Counted from the first letter of the stretch, positions 26,130-35,666 are shown. The stretch is DNA of 64,000 nt from Nocardiopsis sp. FR4 (GCF_009830945.1 NZ_VWVV01000009.1:177378-241377), one strand, 5' to 3'. The notes: a model not told the origin generated them from the letters alone. Translations and numbers: made by a program.

Positions 26130-27424
26130 TCGGGCTCTCCGTGGGTGATGAGCAGCATCGCCACGTCGTCCTGGAGCGGCCCCCCGTTGCTGCGCTCGGC
26201 CTCGTCCACCAGGTGTTCGGGCAGGTCGGGCAGGGAGACGCCCCGGGACAGCACACCGTCGACCATGCGGCGCAGGCCCGCCACCTCCAGGCGCGCGGGC
26301 GGGGCGCCGTCGTAGGCGTCCACGAGGCCGTCGGTGTAGAAGAGCATGGTCGACCCCACCGGGAGCACGACCTCGTCGGTGTCGCCCTGCTCGACCGGGA
26401 ATACCCCCAGCGGGGGCTGCGGGGTGGCCGGGGTCTCGGCCACGGACCCGCCGGGGCCCAGGAGCAGGGGCGGGGGGTGGCCCAGGACGCGGAGCCTGAC
26501 CCGGTCGTCGCCGGTGTCCAGGCTGGCCATGCACAGCGTCGCGTACATCTCCTCCTGGGCGCGCTCGCTGACCAGGATCGCCTCCAGGTTGGGCAGGACG
26601 CGGTCCTCGGCGACGCCGCCCATGATGAGGGCGCGCCAGGCGATGCGCAGGCTGACGCCGAGGGCGGCCTCGTCGGGGCCGTGCCCGCTGACGTCGCCGA
26701 TGAGGACGTGGGTGGTGCCGTCCTTCTCGACCGCGTCGTAGAAGTCGCCGCCGACCAGGGCCCGCTTGCGGCCGGGCCGGTAGTAGGCGCGGTGCTCCAG
26801 GGGGGAGCGCTGGAGCAGGACCTGGGGCAGCAGGCCGCGTTCGAGGCGCATGTTCTCGCGGGCGCGGATGCGCGCCTCGCGGAGCTGGCGGGCGTTCTCG
26901 TCGGCGCGGCGCCGTTCCAGGGAGTAGCGCAGGCTGCGGCCGAGGAGGGAGCCGTCGACCTGGCCCTTGACGAGGTAGTCCTGGGCGCCCGCGGCGACGG
27001 CGGCCACGCCCTCGTGCTCGTCGTCGAGCCCGGTCAGGACGACGACGGCGGCGCCCGGCGCACCGTCCAGGACCTCGCGGAGCAGGTCCAGTCCCGAGGC
27101 GTCGGGGAGGTTGAGGTCCAGCAGCACGCAGCCGCGGAAGTCCTTGAGGTGCCCGCGGGCCTCGGCGAGGGTGGAGACCCAGGTGATACGCGTGGTCAGG
27201 GCGGTGTCGGCGAGCAGTTCCTCGGCCAGGAGAGCGTCGCCGGGGTCGTCTTCGACCAGCAGGACGTCAACGGATTCGACAGCAGCCTCCACCCGGTCGT
27301 TCAGGGTCGTGTCGTCGCCCAGGAAGGTGCTGCCCCGCGGGGCAGCACCCTTGGCGGGAGCGGTCTGCGCCGCTCCCCCGCCGATCACCGTCACGGGATC
27401 GTGCCCTGTTCTCCTGGTATCCAC
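26126..27424 (-). CDS. Response regulator with PP2C-type phosphatase output (RsbU/SpoIIE-like)
   Basis: An N-terminal extension of about 50 residues precedes a receiver domain ([16 protein letters not shown], Asp in [22 protein letters not shown]), a coiled-coil linker and a PPM phosphatase domain (VGGDFYD, IGDVSGHGPDEA, FYTDGLVDA, QDDVAMLLI). Such proteins dephosphorylate anti-anti-sigma factors and so link phosphorelay input to an alternative sigma factor. It is the first gene of a three-gene operon with the kinase and the single receiver. The GTG start at 27424 has a poor ribosome site; an internal GTG is possible. Confidence 0.92.
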
Positions 27425-27872
27425 TCATCGCCCTTGGTCTGCCGGTCCTCGGGGTGCTCTGTCGCGCCGCAGGGCCCCGAGGGGACACCCGGGGCTCTTT
27501 CCGGCGGTTCGGACCGCACGACACCCAAACGATAATCGCCCCGGCGACCTGTTGACCAGCGACCGTGACGAGGAGCATCCGACGCCGCGGGACGCGACCG
27601 CGCGGCCGACACGTCCCCGGGGGCGGGTCCGTTCCCCGTGGGGGACGGGCGTGCCGACGGGCCCTTCGTCCGGTGCCGGGCCGTCCACGCGCACCCTCGG
27701 AGCGGGACGGCGGCCTCCGGATCCTCCCGGAGCCTATCCGACATCCCTGATCACACCTCCCGGAAGTCACAGGTCGGCGCGGTCCGCGGCCGGGGACCAT
27801 GGCGCCGGCCCGACCAGCCCCGCCGCCCCGGCGGGGCCCGCGCGGGGCGGCGCCCGACTCGTCCGGATCTTA
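27425..27872. other. Spacer between divergent phosphorelay operon and heme oxygenase
   Basis: About 450 bp without a credible gene; open frames here have poor codon bias. It must hold the promoter of the REC-PP2C operon, which could not be assigned. Confidence 0.4.
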
Positions 27873-27926
27873 ACGACAGTGTGTCGTATCCCTCTTGACA
27901 GCGGCACTCTAAATGACATGATGTCA
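27873..27926 (+). promoter_or_regulatory. Heme oxygenase promoter flanked by twin GACA-N3-TGTC operators
   Basis: ACGACA-GTG-TGTCGT (27873-27887) and TGACATGATGTCA (27914-27926) are perfect dyads sharing the core GACA-N3-TGTC, with centres 40 bp apart. Between and under them lie TTGACA (27895-27900) and CATGAT (27917-27922), 16 bp apart, so the second dyad covers the -10. This is typical repressor geometry. The TetR protein encoded after heme oxygenase is the natural candidate. Confidence 0.65.
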
Positions 27927-27959
27927 CTAAAAGCGCGACACGGAAGGCGGACGCCACGC

Positions 27960-28649
27960 ATGAGCGCATCGGCCCAGGCCCCCACGACCGCCGCCCCCGA
28001 CTCCGCCGAACCCTTCTCCGACCGCCTGCGCAGGGCGACCTGGGACGACCACCGGGCCGCCGAGGACCACGGGTTCGCCAAGGCCCTGATGGACGGCACG
28101 CTGCCCCTGGCCGGGTACACCGCGATGGTCGCCCAGCACTACTTCGCCTACGTCGCGCTGGAGGAGACCGGCCGGCTCCTGGCGGAGGACCCCGTGGCCG
28201 GAAGGTTCCACCGCCCGGAACTGGAGCGGGTCCCCGCGCTGGTCCGCGACCTGGAGCACCTGCTCGGCCCCGACTGGCGCGCACGGATCTCCCCCACCCC
28301 CGCCACCCGCACCTACGCGGCCCGCATCGCGCAGATGGCCGACCACCCCGCGGGGTTCGTCGCCCACCACTACACCCGCTACATGGGCGACGTGTCCGGC
28401 GGCCAGTTCATCCGCCGCGCCGCCGCCCGGGCCTACGGGCTGACGGACGAGGCCGGGGTGGCCTTCTACGTCTTCGACGGGCTGGGCGGCCTGCCCGGGT
28501 TCCGCGCCGGGTACCGGGAGCGGCTGGACTCCCTGGACCTGGACGACGGCGCCGCCGCCCGGATGGTGGCCGAGACCCGGCTGGCCTACCAGCTCAACAC
28601 CGAGGTGTTCGCCGACCTGGGCCGGATCCACGCGCCCGGGGCCGCCTGA
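27960..28649 (+). CDS. Heme oxygenase (biliverdin-producing)
   Basis: The 229-residue helical protein has the proximal heme His31 (WDDHRAAEDH) and the distal-helix motif YMGDVSGGQ. It opens heme to biliverdin, CO and iron using reductant and O2. ATG 27960 is used; in-frame ATGs at about 27918-27921 lie inside the promoter dyad and are less likely. The promoter has two operator-like dyads, and a TetR gene follows after 94 bp, so expression is probably tied to a ligand of that regulator, conceivably heme or a breakdown product. Confidence 0.93.
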   Translation: MSASAQAPTTAAPDSAEPFSDRLRRATWDDHRAAEDHGFAKALMDGTLPLAGYTAMVAQHYFAYVALEETGRLLAEDPVAGRFHRPELERVPALVRDLEHLLGPDWRARISPTPATRTYAARIAQMADHPAGFVAHHYTRYMGDVSGGQFIRRAAARAYGLTDEAGVAFYVFDGLGGLPGFRAGYRERLDSLDLDDGAAARMVAETRLAYQLNTEVFADLGRIHAPGAA

Positions 28650-28743
28650 CGGGTTCCGGAGCGCCCGCGAGGGCACCGGGTGTCCCCGGCCCCGCACCGC
28701 CGAACCATGCCGGGGGTCGCCGCCGCCGTGACACCATAGGAGG

Positions 28744-29403
28744 ATGCCCAAGATCACGGCACCGACCATCGCAGCCCACCGTGCCCGCACACGGGACCGC
28801 ATCATGGAGGCCGTGGACGAGCTGATCCGGACCCAGGGGATCGACCGCATCTCCATGACCGACGTGGCCCACTCCGCAGGCATCACCCGCACCGCGCTCT
28901 ACAACTACTTCCCGGACAAACCCTCGCTGCTCCTGGCCTTCACCGAGCAGGTCAACAGCGCGTTCGTCGAGCGGTACCGGCGCGAACTGCCCTCGGGGGT
29001 GTCGGCGGCACGGCGGCTGTCGGCGTTCGTCCGCCTCCAGCTGGAGGGCATCGTCGCCCACCCCCACCCGCCCGCCGCCGAACTCGGGGCCAGCCTCGGC
29101 CCGGACGCCTACCAGGCGCTCGCCGCCCACGTGGCGCCCATGCAGCGCCTGCTGACCGAGATCCTGGAGGAGGGCACCGCCGCGGGCGAGTTCGACCCCC
29201 TGCCCGCCGAGCCCACCGCGCGGCTGACCCTGTCCATGGTGGGCTCCCAGCGCCTGCCGCTGGTCAGCGGGGAGGTCGGCCTGGACGAGACCCACGCCCT
29301 GGTCACCCGGTTCGTGCTCCGCGCCCTGGGGGTGGAGACCGAAACCGTCGACACCGTCCTGCCCCGGCCGTCCGCTTCACCCACCCCGTGTGTCGGCTCC
29401 TGA
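28744..29403 (+). CDS. TetR-family transcriptional regulator
   Basis: The 219-residue protein has an N-terminal HTH (RDRIMEAVDELIRTQGIDRISMTDVAHSAG, then TRTALYNYFPDKPSLL at about 50-65) and a helical ligand domain ending in a disordered Pro/Ser tail. A GGAGG site directly abuts the ATG. It lies downstream of heme oxygenase on the same strand and may bind the two GACA-N3-TGTC dyads ahead of that gene. Its ligand is unknown. Confidence 0.92.
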   Translation: MPKITAPTIAAHRARTRDRIMEAVDELIRTQGIDRISMTDVAHSAGITRTALYNYFPDKPSLLLAFTEQVNSAFVERYRRELPSGVSAARRLSAFVRLQLEGIVAHPHPPAAELGASLGPDAYQALAAHVAPMQRLLTEILEEGTAAGEFDPLPAEPTARLTLSMVGSQRLPLVSGEVGLDETHALVTRFVLRALGVETETVDTVLPRPSASPTPCVGS

Positions 29404-29557
29404 ACGGACGGTCATAAGGGCCAGCCCCTAATCCGCGCCACAACGTTGGCAAGGCGATATTCCGTCGCGACAGTACGGCGACATCGGCGAGAATCGGTGC
29501 CCCGCCCGTCCCCCGCGGGCGGTCGTCCCTTCGACCGAGTGTGAGGCCACCGCAGAC

Positions 29558-29818
29558 GTGTCGCTCGTGCTGATCCTCCTCGGCGCCGCCCTGGTGTCGA
29601 TCGCGATGTTCAACAAGGTCCCCCGCTACGTGCCCGGACGGTCCGCGCCGCCGCGTCCGGGCCGCCGCGGCGGCGTGGCCGCCGCACCGCGCGCGGCGGT
29701 CCCCCCGCGCGTGCGGCTGGTGTCGGCACGGCTCACCGAACAGGGCAAGGCCCTGCTCACCACGGTGGGCGGCAGCGCCCTCATCGTGGCCTTCTTCCTC
29801 ACCCTGTCCGGGCTGTGA
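29558..29818 (+). CDS. Small two-helix membrane protein, unknown function
   Basis: The 86-residue protein has a hydrophobic start (LVLILLGAALVSIAMF), a basic Pro/Arg-rich middle and a C-terminal helix (ALLTTVGGSALIVAFFLTL). Codon bias is good. The GTG start has only a weak ribosome site. No family is recognised. It stands alone between a TetR gene and a convergent exonuclease gene. Confidence 0.6.
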   Translation: MSLVLILLGAALVSIAMFNKVPRYVPGRSAPPRPGRRGGVAAAPRAAVPPRVRLVSARLTEQGKALLTTVGGSALIVAFFLTLSGL

Positions 29819-29871
29819 GCACGCGCCGGTGAACGCGGGGCCGGGGCCCGGTCCACCGCGCCCCGCCCCGC

Positions 29872-30774
29872 TCAGGCCCCCGCGCCGCGCACGGCCGCCA
29901 GGCGTGCCAGCAGGCCGCCCGCCGCCGTGGCCGCGATGCCCCCCGTGACGGCGGCGGCCACGGCCAGCCGCTCGCGCGCGCGGCTGTCGCGGTGCGCGGC
30001 GGTCTCGGCCGCGGCGCGGTCGGCCTCGTCGAAGGCCCCTCCGCACAGCGCCGGGTCCAGCTCCCGGGGCCGCCAGCTCGCCCGCCAGGGGCTCAGCGGC
30101 GGCAGGCCCCCGGGCGGTGGGGCCGTGCGCGGCTTCCACCGCACCGGTCCGACGGCGGCGGACCGCTCCGGCACCGCCAGGCGCCGGGGCGCGGGCCCGC
30201 TGTAGCGCAGCTCGCCCGGGGCGTTGGTGAGCAGTTCGGCGAGGAGCTTGGCGCAGGCGCGGGCGTCGCCCAGGGCCGTGTGCTGGCCGGTCGGCCAGTC
30301 GCCGCTGAGGCGGTGGGAGGCCCGGGGCAGCGAGTAGCGGTCCAGCTCCACCTGGGAGCGCAGCGCGCGCAGCGTGCACAGTCCGGCCTGGCCGCCCGGC
30401 AGGCCGGCGGGCACGAGTTCGGCCTCGAGGAAGCGCCGTTCGAAGTCGAGGTTGTGGCTGACCACCACCGCGCCGGAGAGCAGCTCGGTCAGCCGCGGCA
30501 CCACCTGGGCGATGGCGGGGGCGCCGACGGTGTCGCTGGCGCCGATCCCGTGGAACTCCTGGCCGCCCACCGGGCCGCCGGGGTCGACCAGGGTGCTGAA
30601 CTCCTCGACCAGCTTGCCGTCGCCGCGCACGCGGACCACCGCGACCTCCACGACGCGCGCGCCCCGGCCCGGTTCGAGGCCGGTGGTCTCCATGTCGAGC
30701 ACCGCGTACTCCAGGTCCGCCGCCCGCATGCCGACCCTGCGCCGGGTCAGCGCGCCCGTCCGCAGCGTTCCCAT
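29872..30774 (-). CDS. DnaQ-like 3'-5' exonuclease domain protein
   Basis: The 300-residue protein has a DEDDh exonuclease domain: VLDMETTGLEPG (Asp, Glu of motif I), VVSHNLDFERRFL (motif II) and GQHTALGDARACAKLL (motif III with His and Asp), over residues about 20-185. The C-terminal third is low in similarity, Pro/Ala/Arg-rich, and ends in a hydrophobic Gly/Ala stretch that may contact the membrane. ATG 30774 with AAGGAG upstream is chosen; a later GTG or ATG nearer the domain is possible. Role in repair or RNA turnover is unknown. Confidence 0.85.
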   Translation of the reverse strand: MGTLRTGALTRRRVGMRAADLEYAVLDMETTGLEPGRGARVVEVAVVRVRGDGKLVEEFSTLVDPGGPVGGQEFHGIGASDTVGAPAIAQVVPRLTELLSGAVVVSHNLDFERRFLEAELVPAGLPGGQAGLCTLRALRSQVELDRYSLPRASHRLSGDWPTGQHTALGDARACAKLLAELLTNAPGELRYSGPAPRRLAVPERSAAVGPVRWKPRTAPPPGGLPPLSPWRASWRPRELDPALCGGAFDEADRAAAETAAHRDSRARERLAVAAAVTGGIAATAAGGLLARLAAVRGAGA

Positions 30775-30973
30775 CGCGTGCCCCACTCCTTCGTCCCGCC
30801 GGGCCGACCGGCTGTTCGTGCTGGTGTCCAACGGCAAGACCCTACTCCCCGCGTCCGACACCGGACCGCGCGCACGCGCGCAAGGGGGGTTCCCCACGTG
30901 TTCCCGGCCCCGGCGCCGCCCGCGCACCCGCCGGGCGATCGGAAGAACGGCGGATTATGTAACGTTCCTACTC

Positions 30974-30995
30974 GTGTCCTCTTCCACCAGGACAC
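30974..30995. promoter_or_regulatory. Inverted repeat upstream of the asparaginase gene
   Basis: GTGTCCT-N8-AGGACAC is a perfect 7-bp repeat 45 bp before the asparaginase start, in an AT-richer patch. It could be an operator or a leader hairpin. Confidence 0.35.
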
Positions 30996-31039
30996 TCCGC
31001 GCACACCCAACCCCGACCTCAACGGCGAGGAGAACCCGC

Positions 31040-32002
31040 ATGTCCCAGAGGCCGCTGCCCGAGTACGTCCCCCTGGCGGAGGTCGTCCGTTCCGGAATGC
31101 TGGAGAGCGTCCACTACGGCGCGGTCGTCGGCCTGTCCCCGGACGGCCGGATCTCCTACGCGCGCGGGCCCGTCCACCAGCCCATGTTCCCCCGCTCCTC
31201 CGCCAAGCCCCTCCAGGCGCTGGCGATGCTGCGCGCGGGGGCGCCGCTGGAGGGAGCCGCCCTGGCCGTGGCCGCGGGCAGCCACAGCGGTGAGGAGGTC
31301 CACGTCGCCGAGACCGAACGGATCCTCGCCGCCGCCGGGCTGACCGCCGAGGACCTGGGCTGCCCGCCGGACGTCCCCTCCGGAAAGCGGGCCCGGACGG
31401 AGTTCGTCCGCTCCGGCCGCGAGCCCGAGCGCGTCCTGATGAACTGCTCGGGCAAGCACGCGGGGATGCTCGCCGCCTGCGTGGCCGGGGGATGGAGCAC
31501 CAAGGACTACCTGGAGCCGGAGCACCCCTTCCAGGAACTGGTCCGCCGCACCATCGAGGACCTGTGCGGCGAACCGGTCGCGCACACCGCCGTGGACGGC
31601 TGCGGGGCGCCCCAGCTGGCCGTCTCCCTCGCCGGGCTGGCCCGCGGCCTGTGGCGGATGCGCACCGCCCCCGCCGACAGCCCCGAGCGCGCGGTCCTGG
31701 ACGCCATGAGCGCGCACCCGCTGTACGTGGCGGGCAGCGACCGCGTCGACACCGACCTCATGACGCGGATGCCCGGGCTGGTCTCCAAGATCGGCGCCGA
31801 CGGCGTCCTCGTGCTCAGCGCCGCCACCGGCGAGGCCGTCGCCGTCAAGATCAGCGACGGGGACGCCGGAGAGCGTGCGCGTACGCTGGTCGCACTCGAC
31901 GCCCTGAGGACCCTCGGCGTGGACGTCTCCCCCGTCCGTGACCGGTTGCGCGTCGACGTCCTCGGGGGCGGCGCCCCCGTGGGCGAGGTCCGCCCGCTCT
32001 GA
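31040..32002 (+). CDS. Asparaginase II-family protein
   Basis: The 320-residue protein matches the family of bacterial AnsA/thermolabile asparaginase-like proteins (PF06089 type): MFPRSSAKPLQALAML, AAGSHSGEEVHVAET, MNCSGKHAGMLAACV, DGCGAPQLAVSL and SKIGADGVLVLS. These serve L-asparagine hydrolysis to aspartate and ammonia, although few are characterised. GAGGAGAA lies before ATG; a much longer frame upstream is antisense to the exonuclease gene and is not used. Confidence 0.9.
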   Translation: MSQRPLPEYVPLAEVVRSGMLESVHYGAVVGLSPDGRISYARGPVHQPMFPRSSAKPLQALAMLRAGAPLEGAALAVAAGSHSGEEVHVAETERILAAAGLTAEDLGCPPDVPSGKRARTEFVRSGREPERVLMNCSGKHAGMLAACVAGGWSTKDYLEPEHPFQELVRRTIEDLCGEPVAHTAVDGCGAPQLAVSLAGLARGLWRMRTAPADSPERAVLDAMSAHPLYVAGSDRVDTDLMTRMPGLVSKIGADGVLVLSAATGEAVAVKISDGDAGERARTLVALDALRTLGVDVSPVRDRLRVDVLGGGAPVGEVRPL

Positions 32003-32037
32003 CCAGGCCGAGGGGCCAGTACCGGAAGGGAAGCACC

Positions 32038-33306
32038 GTGCGGGACACCCTGAACGACATCGTCGTCGTCGGCGCCGGAATGGCGGGGCTGCACACCGCC
32101 GAGGCGCTGCGCGAGCGCGGCTTCGACGGGCGGATCACGCTCGTGGGCGAGGAGGCGCACCGCCCCTACTCGCGACCGCCTCTGTCCAAGGAGGTCCTGA
32201 CCGGTGTGGGGCTGGACCCCTCGGGCGGCGGCCCGGGCTGGCTGGCGGGCCACCGGGCGCTGCGTCTGCGCGAGGACGCGGCCGTGGACGCGCTCGACCT
32301 TGACTTCCGCCCCAGCAGCCGGGCCGTGGGCCTGGACACCGCCGCCCGCGAGGTGCGCGTGGCGGGGCCGGACGGCACCGAGCGGGCGCTGCGCTACGAC
32401 GGTCTGGTGATCGCCACCGGCGCGCGGGCGCGCCGCCCCGACACCGACCTGGCCGGGGTGCACGTGCTGCGCACGCTGGACGACGCCGAGGCGGTGCGGG
32501 CCGCGTTCGGCTCCGGGGGCCGCCTGGTGGTGGTCGGCGCCGGGTTCGTCGGCGCCGAGGTGGCGGCCAGTGCCCGCGCGGTGGGTATGGAGGTGACGCT
32601 GGTGGAGGCGGCTCCCACGCCGCTGACCCGCGTGGTGGACCCCAGGGTCGGCCGGGTCCTCACCGAGCTGCACCGGGAGAACGGCGTGGACCTGCGCCTG
32701 GGCACGGGCGTGACCGGTTTCGAGGGCCGGGGCCGGGTGGAGCGGGTCCGCCTGGCCGACGGCTCGGCCGTGGAGGCCTCACTGGTGGTCGTGGGGATCG
32801 GGGTGCGGCTGAACACCGAGTGGCTGCGGGGTTCGGGGGTGGAGCTGCGGCCCGACGGCTCTGTGGCCTGCGACGCCTACTCCGCGACCTCGGTTCCGAA
32901 CGTGTACGCCGTCGGCGACCTGGCGAACTGGCCGCACCCGCGCTACGGGGGCCGGGTCCGGCTGGAGCACTGGACCAACGCGGCCGAGCAGGGCGAGGCC
33001 GCCGCGCACAACCTGCTCGCGGGCGAGGGGCGCACGCCCTTCACCCCGGTGCCCTACTTCTGGTCAGACCAATACAAGATGAAGATCCAACTGCTGGGGC
33101 AGGGTACCCCGGCGGATGAGGTCGCCTTCGTGCACGGTTCCCCGGAGGACCGAAAATTCGTGGCCCTCCTCGGCCGGGACGGGATGCTCACCGGTGTGCT
33201 GGGGCTGCGCTCCACGCCGAGGACCATGCGCTACCGGGGCCTGCTGGAGAAGCCGACCACGTGGGAGGAGGCCCTGGCCGCCGCCGGGGTCACTCCAGCA
33301 CGGTGA
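32038..33306 (+). CDS. NAD(P)H-ferredoxin reductase (rhodocoxin/putidaredoxin reductase type)
   Basis: The 422-residue flavoprotein has an FAD site VVVGAGMAGLHTAEALR, the YSRPPLSKEVL segment, an NAD site VVVGAGFVGAEVAASARAVGMEVTLVE, and YAVGDLANWPH near the end of the second FAD region, then a C-terminal domain with PYFWSDQYKMKIQ. It passes electrons from NAD(P)H to a ferredoxin. GTG start with GGAAGGGAAG upstream. Its end overlaps that of the convergent ferredoxin gene by 17 bp, so the two proteins probably work together, though no P450 or other oxygenase is adjacent. Confidence 0.93.
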   Translation: MRDTLNDIVVVGAGMAGLHTAEALRERGFDGRITLVGEEAHRPYSRPPLSKEVLTGVGLDPSGGGPGWLAGHRALRLREDAAVDALDLDFRPSSRAVGLDTAAREVRVAGPDGTERALRYDGLVIATGARARRPDTDLAGVHVLRTLDDAEAVRAAFGSGGRLVVVGAGFVGAEVAASARAVGMEVTLVEAAPTPLTRVVDPRVGRVLTELHRENGVDLRLGTGVTGFEGRGRVERVRLADGSAVEASLVVVGIGVRLNTEWLRGSGVELRPDGSVACDAYSATSVPNVYAVGDLANWPHPRYGGRVRLEHWTNAAEQGEAAAHNLLAGEGRTPFTPVPYFWSDQYKMKIQLLGQGTPADEVAFVHGSPEDRKFVALLGRDGMLTGVLGLRSTPRTMRYRGLLEKPTTWEEALAAAGVTPAR

Positions 33307-33481
33307 TGGCGCGCTTGGGGCACAGGCGCTCGGCCTGGCGGACCCGCTCGTGGGACCCGGCGCCGGGCTCCTCGGTCAGCAGGTGGAGGAAGTCGTCGTC
33401 GCGGACCTCGAACACCTCCGGGGCGGCGGACATGCACAGGGCGTTGCTCTCGCACTGGTCGTAGTCGACCTGGACTCGCAT
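33290..33481 (-). CDS. Ferredoxin, probably [3Fe-4S] type
   Basis: The 63-residue acidic ferredoxin has Cys10, Cys16 and Cys54 (CESNALC...LCP). The position of a fourth Cys ligand between the first two is Asn13, which points to a [3Fe-4S] cluster like those serving actinobacterial P450s. ATG 33481, with GGAG ahead, starts the domain; an upstream ATG adds 13 unrelated residues. It is convergent with, and overlaps, the ferredoxin reductase gene, its likely electron donor. Confidence 0.9.
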   Translation of the reverse strand: MRVQVDYDQCESNALCMSAAPEVFEVRDDDFLHLLTEEPGAGSHERVRQAERLCPKRAITVLE

Positions 33482-33683
33482 CGTCGTCGGCTCCTCGCGC
33501 GGAAGAAGGGTGTGTGCCACTCCGACCCTAGGGCGGGCGGGGCCCGGCGCAGAAGCTTCCGGCCCCGCCTACTCCTGGAGTCCGCCCGACAGAACCGACA
33601 TCTCCCGCAACCAAAGCGGACCGGCGGTAGTCCCACCCCTGACGGCGCCGGACCGTTCGGTGCCGTCGGGAAAGGAACGCGTC

Positions 33684-35663
33684 GTGAGCGAGAGTGAGAG
33701 CGAGACCGCCCCGGACCCCGCCGACCGGGCGGCGAGCGGTCCGGCACCGGCCGACTCGCCGGGAGCGGCCGGAGCACCCCGGCAGCCGGGGCCTCCTCCG
33801 GAGCCGTACCCGCCGTCCGGGGCCCGGGCCCACGCGGGGTACCACCACGGTCCCGCGCCCCAGACGATGACCTACGCCCAGCGGTACGAGCAGTACCAGC
33901 GGATGTACGACCGGCCGCGCCGGGCACCGCTGCCCCCGACACCCGGCTGGCTGCCGGCCGCCGTGCTCGGCGTCGGCGTGGTGGCCGCGCTGCTGGCCAC
34001 CCTCGACCGGCCCGGGATCGGCCTGGCCATCACCGGTGTGGTGGCGGGGCTGACCGCGCTCACCGCGCTGATGGTGCGCCCCGCCATCCCCGAGAGCGGA
34101 ACGGAGGAGGCCGCGCGGACGGCGCCCGGGGCCCCCGAGCCGGACGGCTCCGGGTCGGCTCGGCCCGCCGACGGAACCGCGGAGGCGGAGGCGGAGGAGG
34201 CCGCGGAGGCGGAGGAGGCCGCGGAACCAGGAGACCCCGCGGACCCGGTGGAGGCCGCGAAGCCGGAGCAGGCCGCGGCACCGCCCGCCCGGGGCCCCGC
34301 CCCCTCCCCCGAGCCCCGGCCCGACCGCTACGCCTACACCTGGTCGGCGGTCTACGGCGTGCTCGCCGCCGTCCTGCTGTTGACCGCCGTGTTCCGCGAC
34401 GCGGGCTGGGTGCTCCTCTGGACCCTGACCGCGTCCTTCCTCCTCGCCTCGATGGCCTTCGCCGCGCGCAACCCCGCCTCCCGCCGGGGCGCGGTCGGCG
34501 TCGTCACCGGCTCCCTGGCCCTGTTCCGCAACCTTCCCGCCACCCCGGGGTTCCTCACCGCCCCGCTGCGCGGCGCCCGGTACCGGCGGATGGTCGCGCC
34601 GGTCCTGCTCACCGCCGTGGTCACGGCCGTCCTGCTGACCGTCTTCGGCCTGCTGTTCGTCCTCGCCGACGCGGTGTTCGCCAGCTACATCGAGGACTTC
34701 CTCCGCTCGCTGGCCGGTGACGGCCCCCTCACCCTCACCCTTCTGGGCGACCTGTTCGCCATGGCCGCGGCCGTCCTCCTCACCGGCGCCGCCGTCCTGA
34801 CCGCCCGCCGCCACCACGCGGCCCGGTCCCCGGCCGTGTCCGGGGCGGCCGCCCCCACCGGGGAGCCGCCCCTCCCGGTGTGGGTCTGGACGATCCCGCT
34901 CGGCGCCCTGGTCGCTCTGTTCACCCTCTTCCTCGCCGTGCAGGCCGTCGCGATGTTCGGCGGCGACGACCACGTGCAGCGCGTCGCGGGGGTCACCTAC
35001 GCCGAGTACGCCCGCCAGGGCTTCTTCCAGCTGGTGACCGTGAGCGCCCTGGTGCTGGGCGTGATCGGGGTGGCGGTGCGCCTGCTGCCCTCCCGGCCGG
35101 CCGCCACCCGCGTCCTGCGCAACGCCCTGCTGGGCGCCCTGTGCCTGCTCACCCTGGTCATCCTGGCCTCGGCGATGATGCGCCTGCAGCTGTACATCGA
35201 CACCTTCGGCCTGACCCGGCTGCGGGTCACCGCCGAGGCGTGGATCCTGTGGAGCGCGGGGGTGTTCGGACTGGTCCTCGCGGCGGGGGCGCTCGACACC
35301 CTGGGCCGCTCGGCCGCCTGGCTGCCCCGCGTCACGGTCGCGCTGACCGGTGCGGCCCTGGCCGTGTTCGCGTACGGCAACCCGGACCTGCGCATCGCCG
35401 AGAGCCACACGGGCACGGAGATCACGGGGGACTCCCCGGAGGAGCGGATGTCGGACGGGGACTCCTGGTACCTGCGCGGCCTGTCCGCCGACGCGGTACC
35501 CGCCCTGCTGGAGCTGTCCCGGGACCCGGACCACTGCCCGCTGATGTTCCTGGACAGCCGCCTGGAGGAGGAGGACGGGTTCGCCTCGTGGAACCTGTCG
35601 CGCCACCTGGCCCGCGCCCAGCTGGAGGGGATCGACACCGACCCCTGCTGGTACCGGGACTGA
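33684..35663 (+). CDS. Large membrane protein with DUF4153/DUF4173-like domain
   Basis: The 659-residue protein has a disordered acidic, Pro-rich N-terminus with a Tyr-rich stretch (QRYEQYQRMYDRP), two helices, a Glu/Ala-rich linker (about 165-210), then roughly ten helices with the motif YAEYARQGFFQL that I associate with DUF4173/DUF4153. A soluble C-terminal piece of about 90 residues follows. GTG 33684 with AAGGAA upstream is used in preference to the longer frame. Function is unknown; it stands alone and ends at a 21-bp terminator stem. Confidence 0.85.
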   Translation: MSESESETAPDPADRAASGPAPADSPGAAGAPRQPGPPPEPYPPSGARAHAGYHHGPAPQTMTYAQRYEQYQRMYDRPRRAPLPPTPGWLPAAVLGVGVVAALLATLDRPGIGLAITGVVAGLTALTALMVRPAIPESGTEEAARTAPGAPEPDGSGSARPADGTAEAEAEEAAEAEEAAEPGDPADPVEAAKPEQAAAPPARGPAPSPEPRPDRYAYTWSAVYGVLAAVLLLTAVFRDAGWVLLWTLTASFLLASMAFAARNPASRRGAVGVVTGSLALFRNLPATPGFLTAPLRGARYRRMVAPVLLTAVVTAVLLTVFGLLFVLADAVFASYIEDFLRSLAGDGPLTLTLLGDLFAMAAAVLLTGAAVLTARRHHAARSPAVSGAAAPTGEPPLPVWVWTIPLGALVALFTLFLAVQAVAMFGGDDHVQRVAGVTYAEYARQGFFQLVTVSALVLGVIGVAVRLLPSRPAATRVLRNALLGALCLLTLVILASAMMRLQLYIDTFGLTRLRVTAEAWILWSAGVFGLVLAAGALDTLGRSAAWLPRVTVALTGAALAVFAYGNPDLRIAESHTGTEITGDSPEERMSDGDSWYLRGLSADAVPALLELSRDPDHCPLMFLDSRLEEEDGFASWNLSRHLARAQLEGIDTDPCWYRD

Positions 35664-35666
35664 CCG

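Noticed and set aside
27425..27800. Several short open frames between the phosphorelay operon and heme oxygenase
   Set aside because: No ribosome sites, Arg/Pro-rich low-complexity products, no consistent codon bias.
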